This document shows positions 42,940-53,580 of a stretch of DNA of 64,000 nucleotides, piece after piece. Source of the DNA: Dipteris shenzhenensis (lineage: Eukaryota > Polypodiophyta > Polypodiopsida > Gleicheniales); assembly GCA_047967505.1 (NCBI GenBank), contig CM106538.1. One strand, written 5' to 3'. The notes below the pieces were generated by a model. That model worked only from the letters and a program-made list of their open reading frames with translations, was not told the DNA's origin and did no database searches. Positions within the stretch are counted from its first letter, which is position 1, and each line of letters opens with the position of its first letter. The position numbers were made by a program, and so were the translations under genes.

Positions 42940-43000
42940 GGTGTGTGTGTGTGTGCATACATACATACACAGGTAAATATATATGTGTGTGTGTGTGTGT
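42940..43000. repeat. (GT)n tracts between two LINE pieces
   Basis: GT repeats at 42940-42955 and 42984-43000, with an AT-rich spacer. The left side is the poly(A) of the twin-primed LINE; the right side is the 5' truncation point of LINE G. Confidence 0.9.
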
Positions 43001-43245
43001 TTATGTCAGTTATATACAATATCATAGCTAAAATGATTGTTGACCGTATTAAAGGTTATTTACATGATGGGCTGCATCCTTTTTAATATGGGTTTGTCCC
43101 TCGTAGGCATATTACAGATAATATTGCAAATGCTGATGTTCTGCCCCTACAGGTGGATATCGCAAAAGCTTTTGATACGGTTCAATGGGATTTCATCTCG
43201 CAAACTATGCGAGCTCTTGGGTTTGGAAGAGAAATGCAGCAGGTT
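43001..43245 (+). pseudogene. LINE copy G, RT fragment
   Basis: The + strand encodes MSVIYNIIAKMIVDRIKGYLHDGLHPF, a stop, YGFVPRRHITDNIANADVLPLQVDIAKAFDTVQWDFISQTMRALGFGREMQQVM. This is the RT fingers/palm region with motif A (DIAKAFDTV). It is closest to copy C. It starts at the microsatellite and stops abruptly near 43245, where a different sequence (tgtaagaaatcctag) begins, possibly an LTR edge. Confidence 0.75.
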
Positions 43246-45400
43246 ATGTAAGAAATCCTAGATTTACTATATTTAGAAATGTGCTAAGGAACAGAAAGGA
43301 GACTGAAATAGCAGAGAACAAGGAATAATTGTATTGCTCCCTTGATGAGAGAGTACATTACAATAAGAATGTCTCTTCAATAGGATGTCTCTTGTGAAAG
43401 GTTGTGCCTCATTAGGAAGTGTCCCGTCGAAAGGGCAAGGGTTGAGCCTCATAGGAAGTGTCCCTTAAACACTTCCTTAAACACAATGTAAAGTAAGCAC
43501 CTTTCAATGCTTTTGGGTGAATATTTTTAACTTGGAGCTTTCTTCCAGCTTGTCCATGCTCTAGCAATGCATGGGAATATTTTTTGTCTTTTATTAGTTA
43601 TCATGAAACAAATTTAGATAGACATCTTTCATCGCCCAGTTGCTCGATTTAGACTTTGGCTCGTTCCTGGTCGCTCGTGAAATGGACATCCTCTTTGGTC
43701 AGGTGAAACACCCTTGGGAGGCAACTAAAGATTAACGAATCTGCAGGCACCTGGTTTTGGGTGGTTTGGGCATGTCATGCACATACATGTGTGCTTTGCT
43801 AGACATCCATAAAATTGCATGGCAATGAAACATGGCATGTGGAGTGCATTGCATGTGTGTGTTAAAGTTTACTTTGGTAACATGACAAGTCTTGCGAGTT
43901 GCAGGCTCAGCCTGCATGCTCATTCATAGGCTAAAAATCCATGCATGTGAAAGAGTTGGTCATATACCACCTTTCTTTAAGCATGCATAAGCGCATGCTT
44001 AGTGCATGTACTAGTTGCTTTGCTAAAAGTTCTAATATTGTACTTTACTTTTAGCGAAGCCACTAGTACAGGGGGCAGTGCCACATGCGACAGAGACCAG
44101 TCAAGCACAGCGACATGTGATAGAATTCTATGCATTTGAGTCAACCCCAGGACAGTGTGGAGTAGAGGAGGAGATAGCCGACATAAGCGCAGCATGGATC
44201 AGCGAGGAGACACAGTGCGCAGCGATAAGCCGAAGACACAAAGACAGTGCAAGGTGCAGAGGTTGACTAGGGCACGCACAATGGAGGTCCAACCCCTCCC
44301 CAGCTCTACTCTGAGAGGACCATCTCAGCTGACGTGTCACTCTTGATATAGCACACCAGATACGGAGATCAAGGAGCCCCCCCCTGCCACAATGAGAGAT
44401 GACTCAATAGATGCAGATACGAGACATCTCGTGTCACACTCGAGAGCTACTATGGCACCTGGATCTGCACTCCCAGCACAAAATATGCATAAATCAAAAG
44501 TTTTGTTTTAATTGCAAGAGATTTAGAGAGTATATGTGTATACATATTTCCTTATTTATTTATTCATTCACTCATTTACTTATTCCTTTAAAAAAATAAA
44601 ATCTCATATGCAATCCTTAATATCCCAACCATGGGATATATGAAGAAATTGATAGACATTTTTTGTATGAAATTATAGCATGATATAGACCACCATTACT
44701 AAAATACATATGCAATCAACCTAACCTCTTTGCCCATAAGGCCTGAGGGTTAAAGCTCATCTAGTCATACTCGAAAGAGTGCTACTTTGATCATCTCTTG
44801 CAATTTGAAAGACAAATATTTAACTGAGTAAATTTAAAGGTGAGTTATTTGAGTACATTGTCAAGCAAGTGATGGTGGAAAAGCTTCCTAACAATTGGCT
44901 AGAAATGGATTTGGTATCATAGTAGATTGTGTTCAAGAACTATAATGTTTGATTAGAAGGACGTTTAATAATCTATAGGATGCCTCTTATATCTACGTTA
45001 GATATAAGAAGATTGATAATTTGTAGGCTGCCTCTCATGTCAACATTAGACATTGTAGTATCCACACAAGAATTGACTAGTCAATATGGGGATACAATTT
45101 TTTCTTGCTTCTTATGTACTCTTAGCTATCCTATGCTATAGTTGGTTGAGAAGAGAAGGCCTGTTACATAAATTTTAGCGAAAAGCCCAATGGCTACTAC
45201 AAGATTGTGTGAAAGTCCCTAGGGTATTATTGTTCCTACCAATTGTGTGTCGCTTGGTTACTATGAGTATGTGAAGTAGAAGCATGGAGTACATATTCAT
45301 TTTGGAGACGAGAGACCTTCCCTTTATAGGGGAGCATTGTGCACCACCCAGGCGTTCACAAAGGGATGTTCTTATAGAAGATCATTTTCATTATGGAGTT
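43246..45400. other. Gene-free intronic stretch
   Basis: No coding homology recognised. The first 200 bp, with repeated aagtgtccc and gtctctt words, looks LTR-like but lacks a partner. The stretch 44390-44450 resembles the leader of the LINE-CT derivative near 53,620-53,680. Confidence 0.5.
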
Positions 45401-45410
45401 GCATTATATG

Positions 45411-45525
45411 CATCAACTCTCTTGGATGCATTTCTCCAGTTCCTACATAGTGTATCAAAATGAATTTATGCATCAACTCTCTTGGATGCATTTTTTCATT
45501 TCCTACATATTGTATCAAAACAAGT
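45411..45525. repeat. 60-bp tandem duplication
   Basis: The unit beginning catcaactctcttggatgca starts at 45411 and again at 45471, an exact 60-bp period with a few substitutions. Confidence 0.9.
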
Positions 45526-45674
45526 TTGAGCTAAAGGGGTCCATAATGTCACATAGCAATGTATAAGTGTTTTCAGAGGTTATAATGTGTGATGTCAATT
45601 ATGTTCCCCCTTGCTCTTTCTTGCCATGGTTCCCCCTTGCTCGTTGTTTGGGGTACCTCCTGACCAAACAGTTT

Positions 45675-45826
45675 GGAGTATTTACCACATGTGCATGCAA
45701 ACTCTGCTATACAGTCTGCCATGCAGCCTGCAAGATCTGCCCTAGAGTATGGAGTATTTAACACATTGCCATGCAGACTCTGCTGTACAGCTTGCCATGC
45801 AGTCTGCAATATCTGCTGTACAGTCT
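45675..45826. repeat. 76-bp imperfect tandem duplication rich in ctgc words
   Basis: ggagtatttaMcacat starts at 45675 and 45751; both units contain gcaRactctgctRtacag and tgccatgcagYctgcaaKatctgc. The open frames over it on both strands are repeat-derived. Confidence 0.8.
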
Positions 45827-45999
45827 GCCCTACAGCCTGCAAGGCTATCAGATGTTTTGCCCATATAGTTTCTTCACACACTCTGGTTAGCCAGCACTTA
45901 GGAGCAAGCTGATGAATCAAACCTATTACAACCAATCCAAGCTAGCCTGACAAATCATCCTATACAGCCTTCAAGTGCAAATGATGGCTTACTTTGGCC

Positions 46000-46475
46000 A
46001 ATGAATCAGCCTCAAGCAGCTACTGTCAAACAATTTGAGGAACGAATACTTCACAAGCAAGCTTCTTTCCAGAAGTCAAACCATAGCTGTCTATCTAGAG
46101 GCAAGTCATATATAGGACTTCTATGTCAGAGGAAGATCTGTGCACCCATGGACCAAATCCACTTCCTCTTCCAACGCCTCAAGATTTGGCTATAGCTGGG
46201 AGAAGAATTGTCAACAAGTTGAATACCACACCACAGAGTCAGACCCGCATGCAAACGAGGAAAGGCGCCCACCCAAATATTGGCGATATAGTTGTTATGA
46301 TACAAATGAAATGGGAACCGAAGGCGAGGGTTAGCTAGGCCCAAGGTTGGGTACAACTGAGTCTACGCTGTCGCCAAGTCTTGCAAAACAACCATAGATT
46401 AGAAAGACCAGATTGGGGTATCTTTGGTCCCACACATAAATATAAGATTTCACCCCAAAAAAAAAAAAAGTACAT
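46000..46475 (+). mobile_element. LINE-type 3' end with poly(A)
   Basis: Ends in cccacacataaatataagat, ttcacc and A(13) at about 46,457-46,470; the terminal TTTCACC-A(n) matches the LINE-TG copies. The upstream coding end is too decayed to define. Unlike the other poly(A) ends, it is followed by a non-TG sequence. Confidence 0.5.
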
Positions 46476-46595
46476 ATATAAGCTGTGGGCTCATTTACAA
46501 CGACCCCATAAGATGCACTCCTTGTGATACCTGGACCGTGAGAAGGCCTATGCTTAGTCTAGCGTAACAACTGGATTGGTGGGCTCCCATGGTAT

Positions 46596-46649
46596 GCGAC
46601 ACAGTGGTTGTAGCCACGACGAGCGACACAGTGGTTGTAGCCACGACGA
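46596..46649. repeat. 27-bp perfect tandem duplication
   Basis: The unit gcgacacagtggttgtagcc plus acgacga occurs twice in a row (46596-46622 and 46623-46649). Confidence 0.95.
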
Positions 46650-47065
46650 GACGCGGCACTTGGCTAAACTCAAGCTCGTAGAAGGATCCTTTATACTTGA
46701 TCTAGCTGGGTTGTTGACATGTATAATCTGCACGAAGTCATCACTCGTAGCGAACTTCGATCCAAAATTGCATCCCTATTTCGTAAGCATGCGGATGTCG
46801 CCATTCCCAAGGTGCGTCTCTTTTTAGTAATCCATGCTCATTTTGACAAATGAAAAGTGGTTGCATTGTAGAGCTTACCTAGTATTGGCCGGCATTGCAT
46901 TAAAAAATGGTCTGAAATCCATGAGGCATTATGCAATTTATTCACTGAAACAATTATATGTTTCGCTTAGGCCATGAGGTGCCGCACTGATATTCCGATA
47001 AGATCTGACGTCTTGTGTGATCTTACGGGATTACCTTACTCAATGGCCTTCAAAGCAAAGAATGA

Positions 47066-48622
47066 GGCAAAAGAGGTAAAAACCCACCAATAAGTACAAA
47101 GGAAAAATTTACAAGTAAAGCCTCAGAGCAAAAGTCATGAGGCAGCCATGTAAAAAGTTACATATCAAGCTGGAGGAGGATCAAACACAACATCCTCCAG
47201 CTTCAGATTATTGCTTTGTAAAAACTGATGTAGTGTAGAAACCACACCATTAATAAAAACAAGCTGTTTTTTGTCCTTGTGATTCTTCTTAATATAGGCG
47301 GGCACCCGAAATTTCTGAATGGCAGGGTCAAAAACCTGTTTTAATATGGGATGAAAAGAATCTAGTGAAAATGGCACATCTGCATCCCGAACAGAAGAAG
47401 ACTCTGGCACAGGCATCAGAGGCAAAGGAGCTAGATCAACATCTGTATCCTTCGACGAAAGAGCTACCTCTGATAATGCAGGACTCAGCATTTCAGCTTC
47501 ACTCCGAGGATCAACTTGAGAAGGAGCATGTGCAACATCCTGTATGATCCCCTCTGCAAGGGGCACATCCATATCCTTAGGAGAAGGAGGTTGATGATGC
47601 TCAACAAGAGTCGGATCCAACAAGAAAAAGTTTGGCATGTGATTTTTCTACCTTCCTCCAGTAATGCTTCGGAGCAGTAAAAGAAGGCTTATCCAATAAA
47701 GCCTTAGGAGAAACCGGAGGAGGAGGAGGGGGAGGAGGAGGAGGAGGAGGAGTAACCTTCACAGTTGAAGAAGGAGTAGGAGGAGTGGTCATGGAAGCAA
47801 AAGGACAAGCACGTGCAAAATGACCAACTTGACGACACCGATAACAAGCTGTTAGGAAAAGAAGAAAAATGCAGCTTGATGCGCATTGGATGAGCAAATC
47901 CTAGATTAATGTCTCGGAACATGGAGAGGCCTGCCCAAAAAGGCTGCAAGAGTAGGACGATGCTGAAGAAGAGGCACAGGCAGCGCTTTGAGTGTAATCC
48001 AAACCGGATAGTGGGTTAGAAGAGAGGCAGACGGATCAAATAAGGGATCCCAGGGCATCACATAAGCAAAAAAGCCAGCTCCAGGACCACTAGCACGACT
48101 GACAAGGCGCTCTACCACCTCAGTCAAAGAGCAGTGGGCATAGTAAAATCCTTTGCCCAGAAAGACAAAGGAAAAAATATAATCCAGACCCACTGCAACA
48201 TCAGCCCAATGACGAAGCTGAGCTGAAGATAAAACCCTGCCCATAAAATAGAGGCAGACTCCAAATTGCTGAGCCTGTCGAAGATCGGAGACCAAAAGGG
48301 CAGAATCTAAGGAACAAACAAGCGGGGAACCCGATGAAGGAACTTCTGTGACAGAGGCAGAGCACAATTGGCGAAGAAGATCCAGTTGGAGGGAAGAAGA
48401 AGGGCCATCGGAAACATCCAGCTTTGCCAATTTAATCAAAGGCGAGGCAAACAAACCACCATGCTTCCGCCGAAGAAAAACACGAGTAGGAGGAGCAGAG
48501 GCAGAAGGAGGCGCTGAGGCAGAGAAAACAGAAGAAGCAGGTGTCGGAGCAGTAGGAAAGGAGGAGGAAGATGAGACTGGAGCAAAAGCCACCAAGGGTC
48601 TATTGCTAAGACCTAACCCCAT
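47066..48622 (-). mobile_element. LINE-type ORF1 (DUF4283-like plus zinc knuckle) with 3' untranslated end, no ORF2 seen
   Basis: From 48622 leftwards: a serine/alanine-rich start and a DUF4283-like domain (VCLYFMGRVLSSAQLRHWADV, KGFYYAHCSL, FAYVMPWDPLFDPSASLLTHYPVWITLKALP). Then come CYRCRQVGHFARAC and a proline-run linker. The final acidic segment ends AYIKKNHKDKKQLVFINGVVSTLHQFLQSNNLKLEDVVFDPPPA. Two frame breaks split it (about 47,900 and 47,640). A 3' segment to 47066 is shared with 36,995-37,190. ORF2 is absent downstream, so it is a partial or non-autonomous copy. Confidence 0.65.
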
Positions 48623-49394
48623 TATTAATGCCAGCTCATGCTATGACCATGGGATCATAACACATTGGTTGTACAGCATTTGATGGCAATTGCTCTTGGG
48701 TTTCCATATGTAGTGAGTCAGGACATAGAGCAGCATGCTGCGAGGCAGCCATAATTCTCATCTGGCACCTCACAGTTCTCATCTGGCACCTCACAGACTG
48801 AGAGAGCTGATTTCTCTATTATTTTCAGAGCTCTTTATAAAAGGTTCTTTTCTATGGGAAAAAAGAAAAACACACCACTGAGGATTTTGTTATGTTGCCA
48901 ATTGTGCGTGCGTGCGTGTGTGTGTCCTCATGTGCATACCATTTGAGTGCAGCATGAACTTAGGTACCAGCTTCATGTGCTTAGTCATAAACTGTATGAT
49001 ATGCATGATCTTCACAGCTCTAGGCATATAAGGCAGGCACCTGTATATGCATGAGATAGCTTATGGTCTCAAGGTAATCAGCAGTGTTGATCTAAAGTAA
49101 ATGATATCAATAATGCAAGGCCTACTTTTTCGCAGTACCAGATCATTCAATCATCCTGTGATTCCTGTTATAAACTGGTTCTCTCTGCAGGGATTTTGGG
49201 AGAGACTTAAGGAGAAACTTCAACAGCTCTACTCTACGTTGTGAAGTGCTATAGGGATAGATTGTTATTATCCTCCTCACGTTAATAGCTTTTGTGGGGG
49301 ACTGTCATAAGGGTGATTTTTGATTGCTGTAAATTTGGAAACATTGGAAACTCGCACATGATTGATGGAGGAAAGCTTCGTGTTTTTATTGCAG

Positions 49395-49502
49395 GCAATC
49401 AACAGTTTGAAAAATGTTGACTCTACGGCAATGCTACAATTTTTACAGCCCATCCTCAACATGCTTCTTCAATTGATAGGTGATGGTGGTGAGACTTTAC
49501 AG
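49395..49502 (+). CDS. SPK1: SPIKE1, internal exon 7 of 7 in the window
   Basis: Encodes 36 residues: AINSLKNVDSTAMLQFLQPI and LNMLLQLIGDGGETLQ. In SPK1 this directly follows SELLE of the preceding exon and starts the helical (armadillo-like) middle region. Acceptor attgcag/GCA and donor CAG/gtcagt are phase 0. The next expected exon (starting VAAFRAMVNIL in relatives) is not in the remaining 14.5 kb, so the next intron is also very long. Confidence 0.93.
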
Positions 49503-49767
49503 GTCAGTTTTGTAATGTCCAATCCTTGATCAAGAACATGAACCAGATACTTTGTATTTTTCAATGGCCATTATTTGTAAATTTGCTTATTGATTGGAGG
49601 GATTGTTCTCTTCACCGTTTCAGGGATAGATTTTAGAATTTTTTTTTGGGGATTTTTGGCTTTTAGCTTTTTATGTTTTAGAATAGAGAGAGAGAGAGAG
49701 AGAGAGCACGTTAATTCCAGTTTTTTGGAAGATTTTGTTTTTTGTTTCTTGACTTGCTTGTTTATTT

Positions 49768-51014
49768 TTGCTTCTTACTTGTGAGTATGCATCTATCCAT
49801 CTCCATGGCAGTGCGATTATTCCGCTTAGCTTTGCCATTCTGTTGAGGTGTAAGCCTCATTGTAAGCGTATGCGTGATGCCTTTCTCCTTCAAAAATGTC
49901 TCAAATTCATGAGACATATACTCTCCCCCTCGATCTGTGCGAAGTGTCTGCACCTTGAGTCCTATCTCATTCTCAACCATAGCCACAAAGTGTTTGAAAT
50001 GCATAAACACTTCTGATTTTGCCTTGAGACCATAGACCCAAGTGTAGTTGATGAAGTCATATATGAATGTAACAAAATAGAGAGAACCCCCTGAGGTAGG
50101 TGTCCTCATGGGACTGCAGACATAACTGTGAATAAGCTCTAATTTCCTTGTAGCTTTCATTGCACCATCCTTCTTGAAGGGAAGTCTATGCATCTTGCTA
50201 AGGATGCAACCTTCACATGCATGAGCAGGAGGGGACTCCAAAGGAGGCAATGCATCAACCATGCCATGCCTTTGAAGTGTTATTAAGCTGCCATAGCTCA
50301 TGTGCTCATACCTGGCATGCCATAACTCCGCATTCTGCATCGCAGCAGTGGGAGTGCTAACTGATAATACAAGATCGGATTTTTTTCCATATAGATCAAG
50401 CTAAAAAAGACCCCGATACAAGGTGCCCGACAACATCAAAGCATAGTCATTCTCTCTCTCTCTAACTGCGCACTTGTCATCATAAAAAACAACCTGAAAT
50501 CCTCCTCTATTGAGTGAGGACATTGAAAGCGAATTCTTCATTATCCCTGGCACATAGAGAACATTTGAAATTCTGAAATCTGTGCCATCAGTGGATGTGA
50601 GAATAATGTCTCCCACTCCACACACTGAAAAAGAAGAATTATTTGCACAAGTCACCTTCTTTTTAGTGGGTGGAGGATGTAGAGAAACACTATTCTTGGA
50701 AGTGATGTGCTTTGAAGCACCACTGTCAATTTACCAAGTAGGAAGTGTCTCATTGACACTAAGAGAGCCTGCATATGGGTCATCATCATTAGTGGCTGTA
50801 GCGAACTACCCATTGAAAAATCTGAAGTGCAAGACAGAAAGGCATATTGCTCTTCCACAAAGTTGCCTGCAACATCTCCCCCATCATGAGAATGTGGAGC
50901 TGATGCATTTGACACAACCATACCGGAATCCCTTTTCTTCTCTTTGGCTATGCGCTTCTTGCATTCTCCAATATAATGACCTGGCTTCTTGCCCATAGTA
51001 GCAAATATTGTCAC
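49768..51014 (-). pseudogene. Copia fragment, second copy of the 16-20 kb family
   Basis: The - strand carries KKPGHYIGECKKRIAKEKKRDSG (knuckle end), a decayed protease, CGVGDIILTSTDGTDFRISNVLYVPGIMKNSLSMSSLNRGG and LWHARYEHMSYGSLITLQRHGMVDALPPLESPP. CEGCILSKMHRLPFKKDG and an integrase ending KAKRNNRTAMEMDRCILTSKK follow. It is highly similar to 16.5-17.8 kb of the other copy and lacks that copy's frameshift after CEGC. Both ends are truncated, with no LTR or RT. The catalytic E is changed to K (KAKRNNRT against KAERKNRT). Confidence 0.85.
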
Positions 51015-51019
51015 AACCT

Positions 51020-51440
51020 ATCAAAGGCTCAAAATGCACTTCAATTATCTTGCAAATGCCCTCCAATGTCACTCAAAATGAGTCCAAAATTGCCTGCAAC
51101 AGTCCCAAAATGCTTGTACATTGCCAAATTGCATCAGAATGCTAAGAGCGCCAATTTCTTGAGGGGAAATTGCATCCAAAAGAGGGCAAACTGAGCCCAA
51201 AAACCCTGCAAAGCTCCGAAATTGCTCTTCCATTGCAAAAGCCGCAATTTCTGGCAAGAAATTGCAACCAGAAGAGGGCAAATTGATTGAAAGCCCCAAC
51301 TGTTGCAAAAATTGCAATGCGAGTTCAAAAGCCCCAAACTCTTGACAAATCTGCAATCTGCTTGCAATACTTGTACAAGAATGTACAGAAGCCCCATATT
51401 TTTGTCCCAAAAAATGCAATGTGCTTGCTAAATATTACTT
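51020..51440. other. Repetitive stretch rich in attgca/tgcaaaa words
   Basis: Contains two related blocks, gaaattgcatccaaaagagg and gaaattgcaaccagaagagg, about 85 bp apart. Many short attgca words occur on both sides. No gene. It may be decayed satellite or retroelement leader sequence. Confidence 0.5.
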
Positions 51441-51483
51441 GCTGCAAAAATAGAAGTACCTGGACCTTGTGTCTGCCGGTGGC

Positions 51484-51912
51484 TGTACGGACAGCAACGC
51501 AGTACGGACGGATGTAGTACAGATTTACGAAACAGTTAGCTACTGTTTGAACGAGAGTTGCCTGCACAATTTTGTACGGATGTATGGTCAACCTTCGTGC
51601 GCAGTACGGGCATGTACGGAGGGTAGTACATTGAACAGTTTTGAAGCTGTGTACTACCAAGTAGCCAGCAGGTTGTGCGTATGGCCAAACAGCTCACAGC
51701 ACGAACGAGCAGTAGGTACGGACAGTCGGCGCCTGTCGTACGGTTCAATGTACGGACATGCACATGTACGGATAATTGACGCATGTACGGTAGATATGCA
51801 TAGTACGGGTTTGCACGGTACAGTCGCACATGCAGATGTTGGAGCATACGAGACCTGTATGGTAGTACGGCGCTGAGCAACGTGTATGGACATGTGATAG
51901 CTGTGTACGGCA
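51484..51912. repeat. Second cluster of TACGGA motifs
   Basis: TACGGA occurs seven times exactly, with at least six near forms (TACGGG, TACGGT, TACGGC), usually as GTACGG, interspersed with gcatg and acatg words over about 430 bp. It resembles 36,760-36,950. Open frames across it on both strands have biased composition and no homology. Confidence 0.82.
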
Positions 51913-52243
51913 GATGGCAGCCTTACAGACTAGGATACAAGGGAAGCATGTTGAGTTCACACAGCAAATCATAAAGGGAATGTAGATATGCTAGAATGGA
52001 AGAATGTGGTTAAGAAGAGTGCAACAGCCCCTAAGAAGGAGATCATTTCTGAAGCTCTGGAGGAAGAGAAAAGAAGGAACAACAAGGCTTTAAATGTCTT
52101 AGGCAGAGGCTTAACAGTTGGACACACCCCCATGTCAGATGCCAAGATTTTGTTTACCAAATGGGAGTCAACCTCACGTGCACACAAGCAGGCCTAATCA
52201 GGCAACTGCAGGAGCTGCATCTCCTAGAGGTCATGATCTGGGA

Positions 52244-52698
52244 AGTGATGAGTTTATATGAGTCCGTCAGAGAGTGAGTTCGCACTCCTGGGGGCCTATC
52301 AGATTGGGTTGAGAGCAGGGTTGAAGCAGCGCTGCCCCCTCTCACTGACTATCTTGGGGCTATACATTGATGAGATCACATCCTTTGTTGATTGCCTAGG
52401 AGGAGAGGGCTCCCTTTTGGCTGATTTGATGGTTCAGATACTACTATATGGAGATGACATAGTCCTCATTTCGTCCTCAGCCTTGGAGATGTTCTACGTG
52501 AGGGATTGCAGAAACACTTGGAGACATTGGAGATGTTCTATAGAGAGAGAGACCTGACAATCAACCTTGGGAAAACCAAGGTTAGGATCTTCAACACATC
52601 CCAAGCAGTGCTTCATCGACATCGACGTTGACATAGTTTCACTTACCCAGGGGAGCCAGTGAAGATAGTGCAGTCCTACATGTACCTAGGGGCAATAT
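52244..52698 (+). pseudogene. LINE-CT reverse transcriptase fragment
   Basis: Across frameshifts the + strand reads SLYESVRE, GGLSDW, GLKQRCPLSLTILGLYIDEITSFVDCLGGEGSLLADLMVQILLYGDDIVLISSSA. Then FYRERDLTINLGKTKVRIFNTSQAVLHRH and EPVKIVQSYMYLG follow. This is RT motif B (KQGCPLSP), the catalytic motif (YGDD here) and the segment after it. The - strand copy at 57.95-58.4 kb reads almost the same words. Truncated at both ends. Confidence 0.75.
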
Positions 52699-53039
52699 AA
52701 GCTCTTGTGATAGCTAGTTGTACAAAAGTCTATTTCTGATGCTTCTATCCCTATTCTCCCATCACTCTTTCTTGAAGGCGACTGTGTTCTCATAGCTTCT
52801 TTCTGTAATCCAAGCAATCCCAGCACCAGGCTTCTTCCCCACATGATTGCGATTTGTCCGAGAGTATTCCTGCTGTGATTGCGATTCAATTGCTGGCCTC
52901 TAGGAGCTGTCCTAGTGCTGCGATTTCATGCCAGGTGACCTTGTTTGCTGCGATTTGTGCTTTTGGCTGTGTGCTATGCGCGGAGGTACCCAAGAAACAT
53001 TCCCAGAGTACCCAGGGACTATTGCGATTTGATTGGGAA

Positions 53040-53240
53040 GGTGATCCTTGCTGCCCTTGGTTCTAGCTTTTTGCATTTTTAAGCACTTAGAACTTAGCAA
53101 GGGCCTCAGTGAGCCTTTTGTTTCAGCCCACAATGGCTTGTATGGGTTACATATATTTTGTACCTTGTCTCGTAGACCCGCGAGGTCTCTTGAAGATGTT
53201 AATACACGTCTCTCTCTCTCTCTTTGTCTATGTCTCTCTC
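53040..53240 (+). mobile_element. LINE-CT 3' end number 1 with (CT)n tail
   Basis: The terminal segment runs agggcctcagtgagcc, cagcccacaatggcttgtat, then cgtagacccgcgaggtct and tgaagatgttaata, directly followed by (TC)n at 53209-53224 and a further CT-rich stretch. The same ordered words precede (CT)n at 53.5 and 54.3 kb. Confidence 0.7.
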
Positions 53241-53580
53241 ATAGACGAGCCACCACAATGCCGGGTTTCGGATTCTGAGTTCCAGTTCTAGTTCTAGCTC
53301 TCTCCTTCCCACTTCAGATAGCGCATGATATGACATGACATACATGATATGATACGACATGTTTTGTTTTCGATTTTGCTTGAGCTATTGAGCTATTTTT
53401 TATTTATTTCAGCATAGTATAGTACTCAGCAAGGGCCTTAGCGCCCTTTGCTCAAGCCTTTTGTGGCTTGTATGAGTTTTTTTACCTTTTTTGTGTTTTC
53501 CGCACGTTGTCCCATAGGCCCGCGAGGTCTTCCGAGGACGTTAATATTTCTTTCTTTCTTTCTCTCTCTCTCTCCCCCCC
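53241..53580 (+). mobile_element. Short LINE-CT derivative, 3' end number 2 with (TTTC/CT)n tail
   Basis: After the previous CT tract comes a ~200-bp leader-like stretch, then the family terminus (agggccttagcgccctt, cccataggcccgcgaggtct, gaggacgttaata) and (TTTC)n/(CT)n at 53547-53574. About 340 bp in total with no coding sequence, so an internally deleted copy. Confidence 0.6.

Larger units (their letters stand above)
26340..49394 (+). other. SPK1: Giant SPK1 intron, 23,055 bp
   Basis: Donor gtgtgt at 26340, acceptor attgcag ending at 49394; the protein frame is preserved (SELLE then AINSLKNVDS). It holds LINE-TG copies A-D and G, the twin-primed LINE, the gag-only Copia element, the TACGGA cluster and ORF1-type fragments. 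I see no interpretable feature in 26340-27480, 43246-45400 or 48623-49394, apart from a possible LTR edge near 43245-43330. Confidence 0.88.

Noticed and set aside
48348-48683. + strand frame of 111 codons rich in glutamate and glycine
   Set aside because: It is the antisense of the serine/alanine/proline-rich ORF1 N-terminus on the - strand.
49190-49245. Possible extra SPK1 exon after a ctctctgcag acceptor-like site
   Set aside because: The protein read there does not fit SPK1 and reaches stops; SELLE joins directly to AINSLKNV at 49395.
51469-51893. Open frames of up to 135 codons over the TACGGA cluster on both strands
   Set aside because: Composition is dictated by the repeated motif, frames exist on both strands and no domain is visible.
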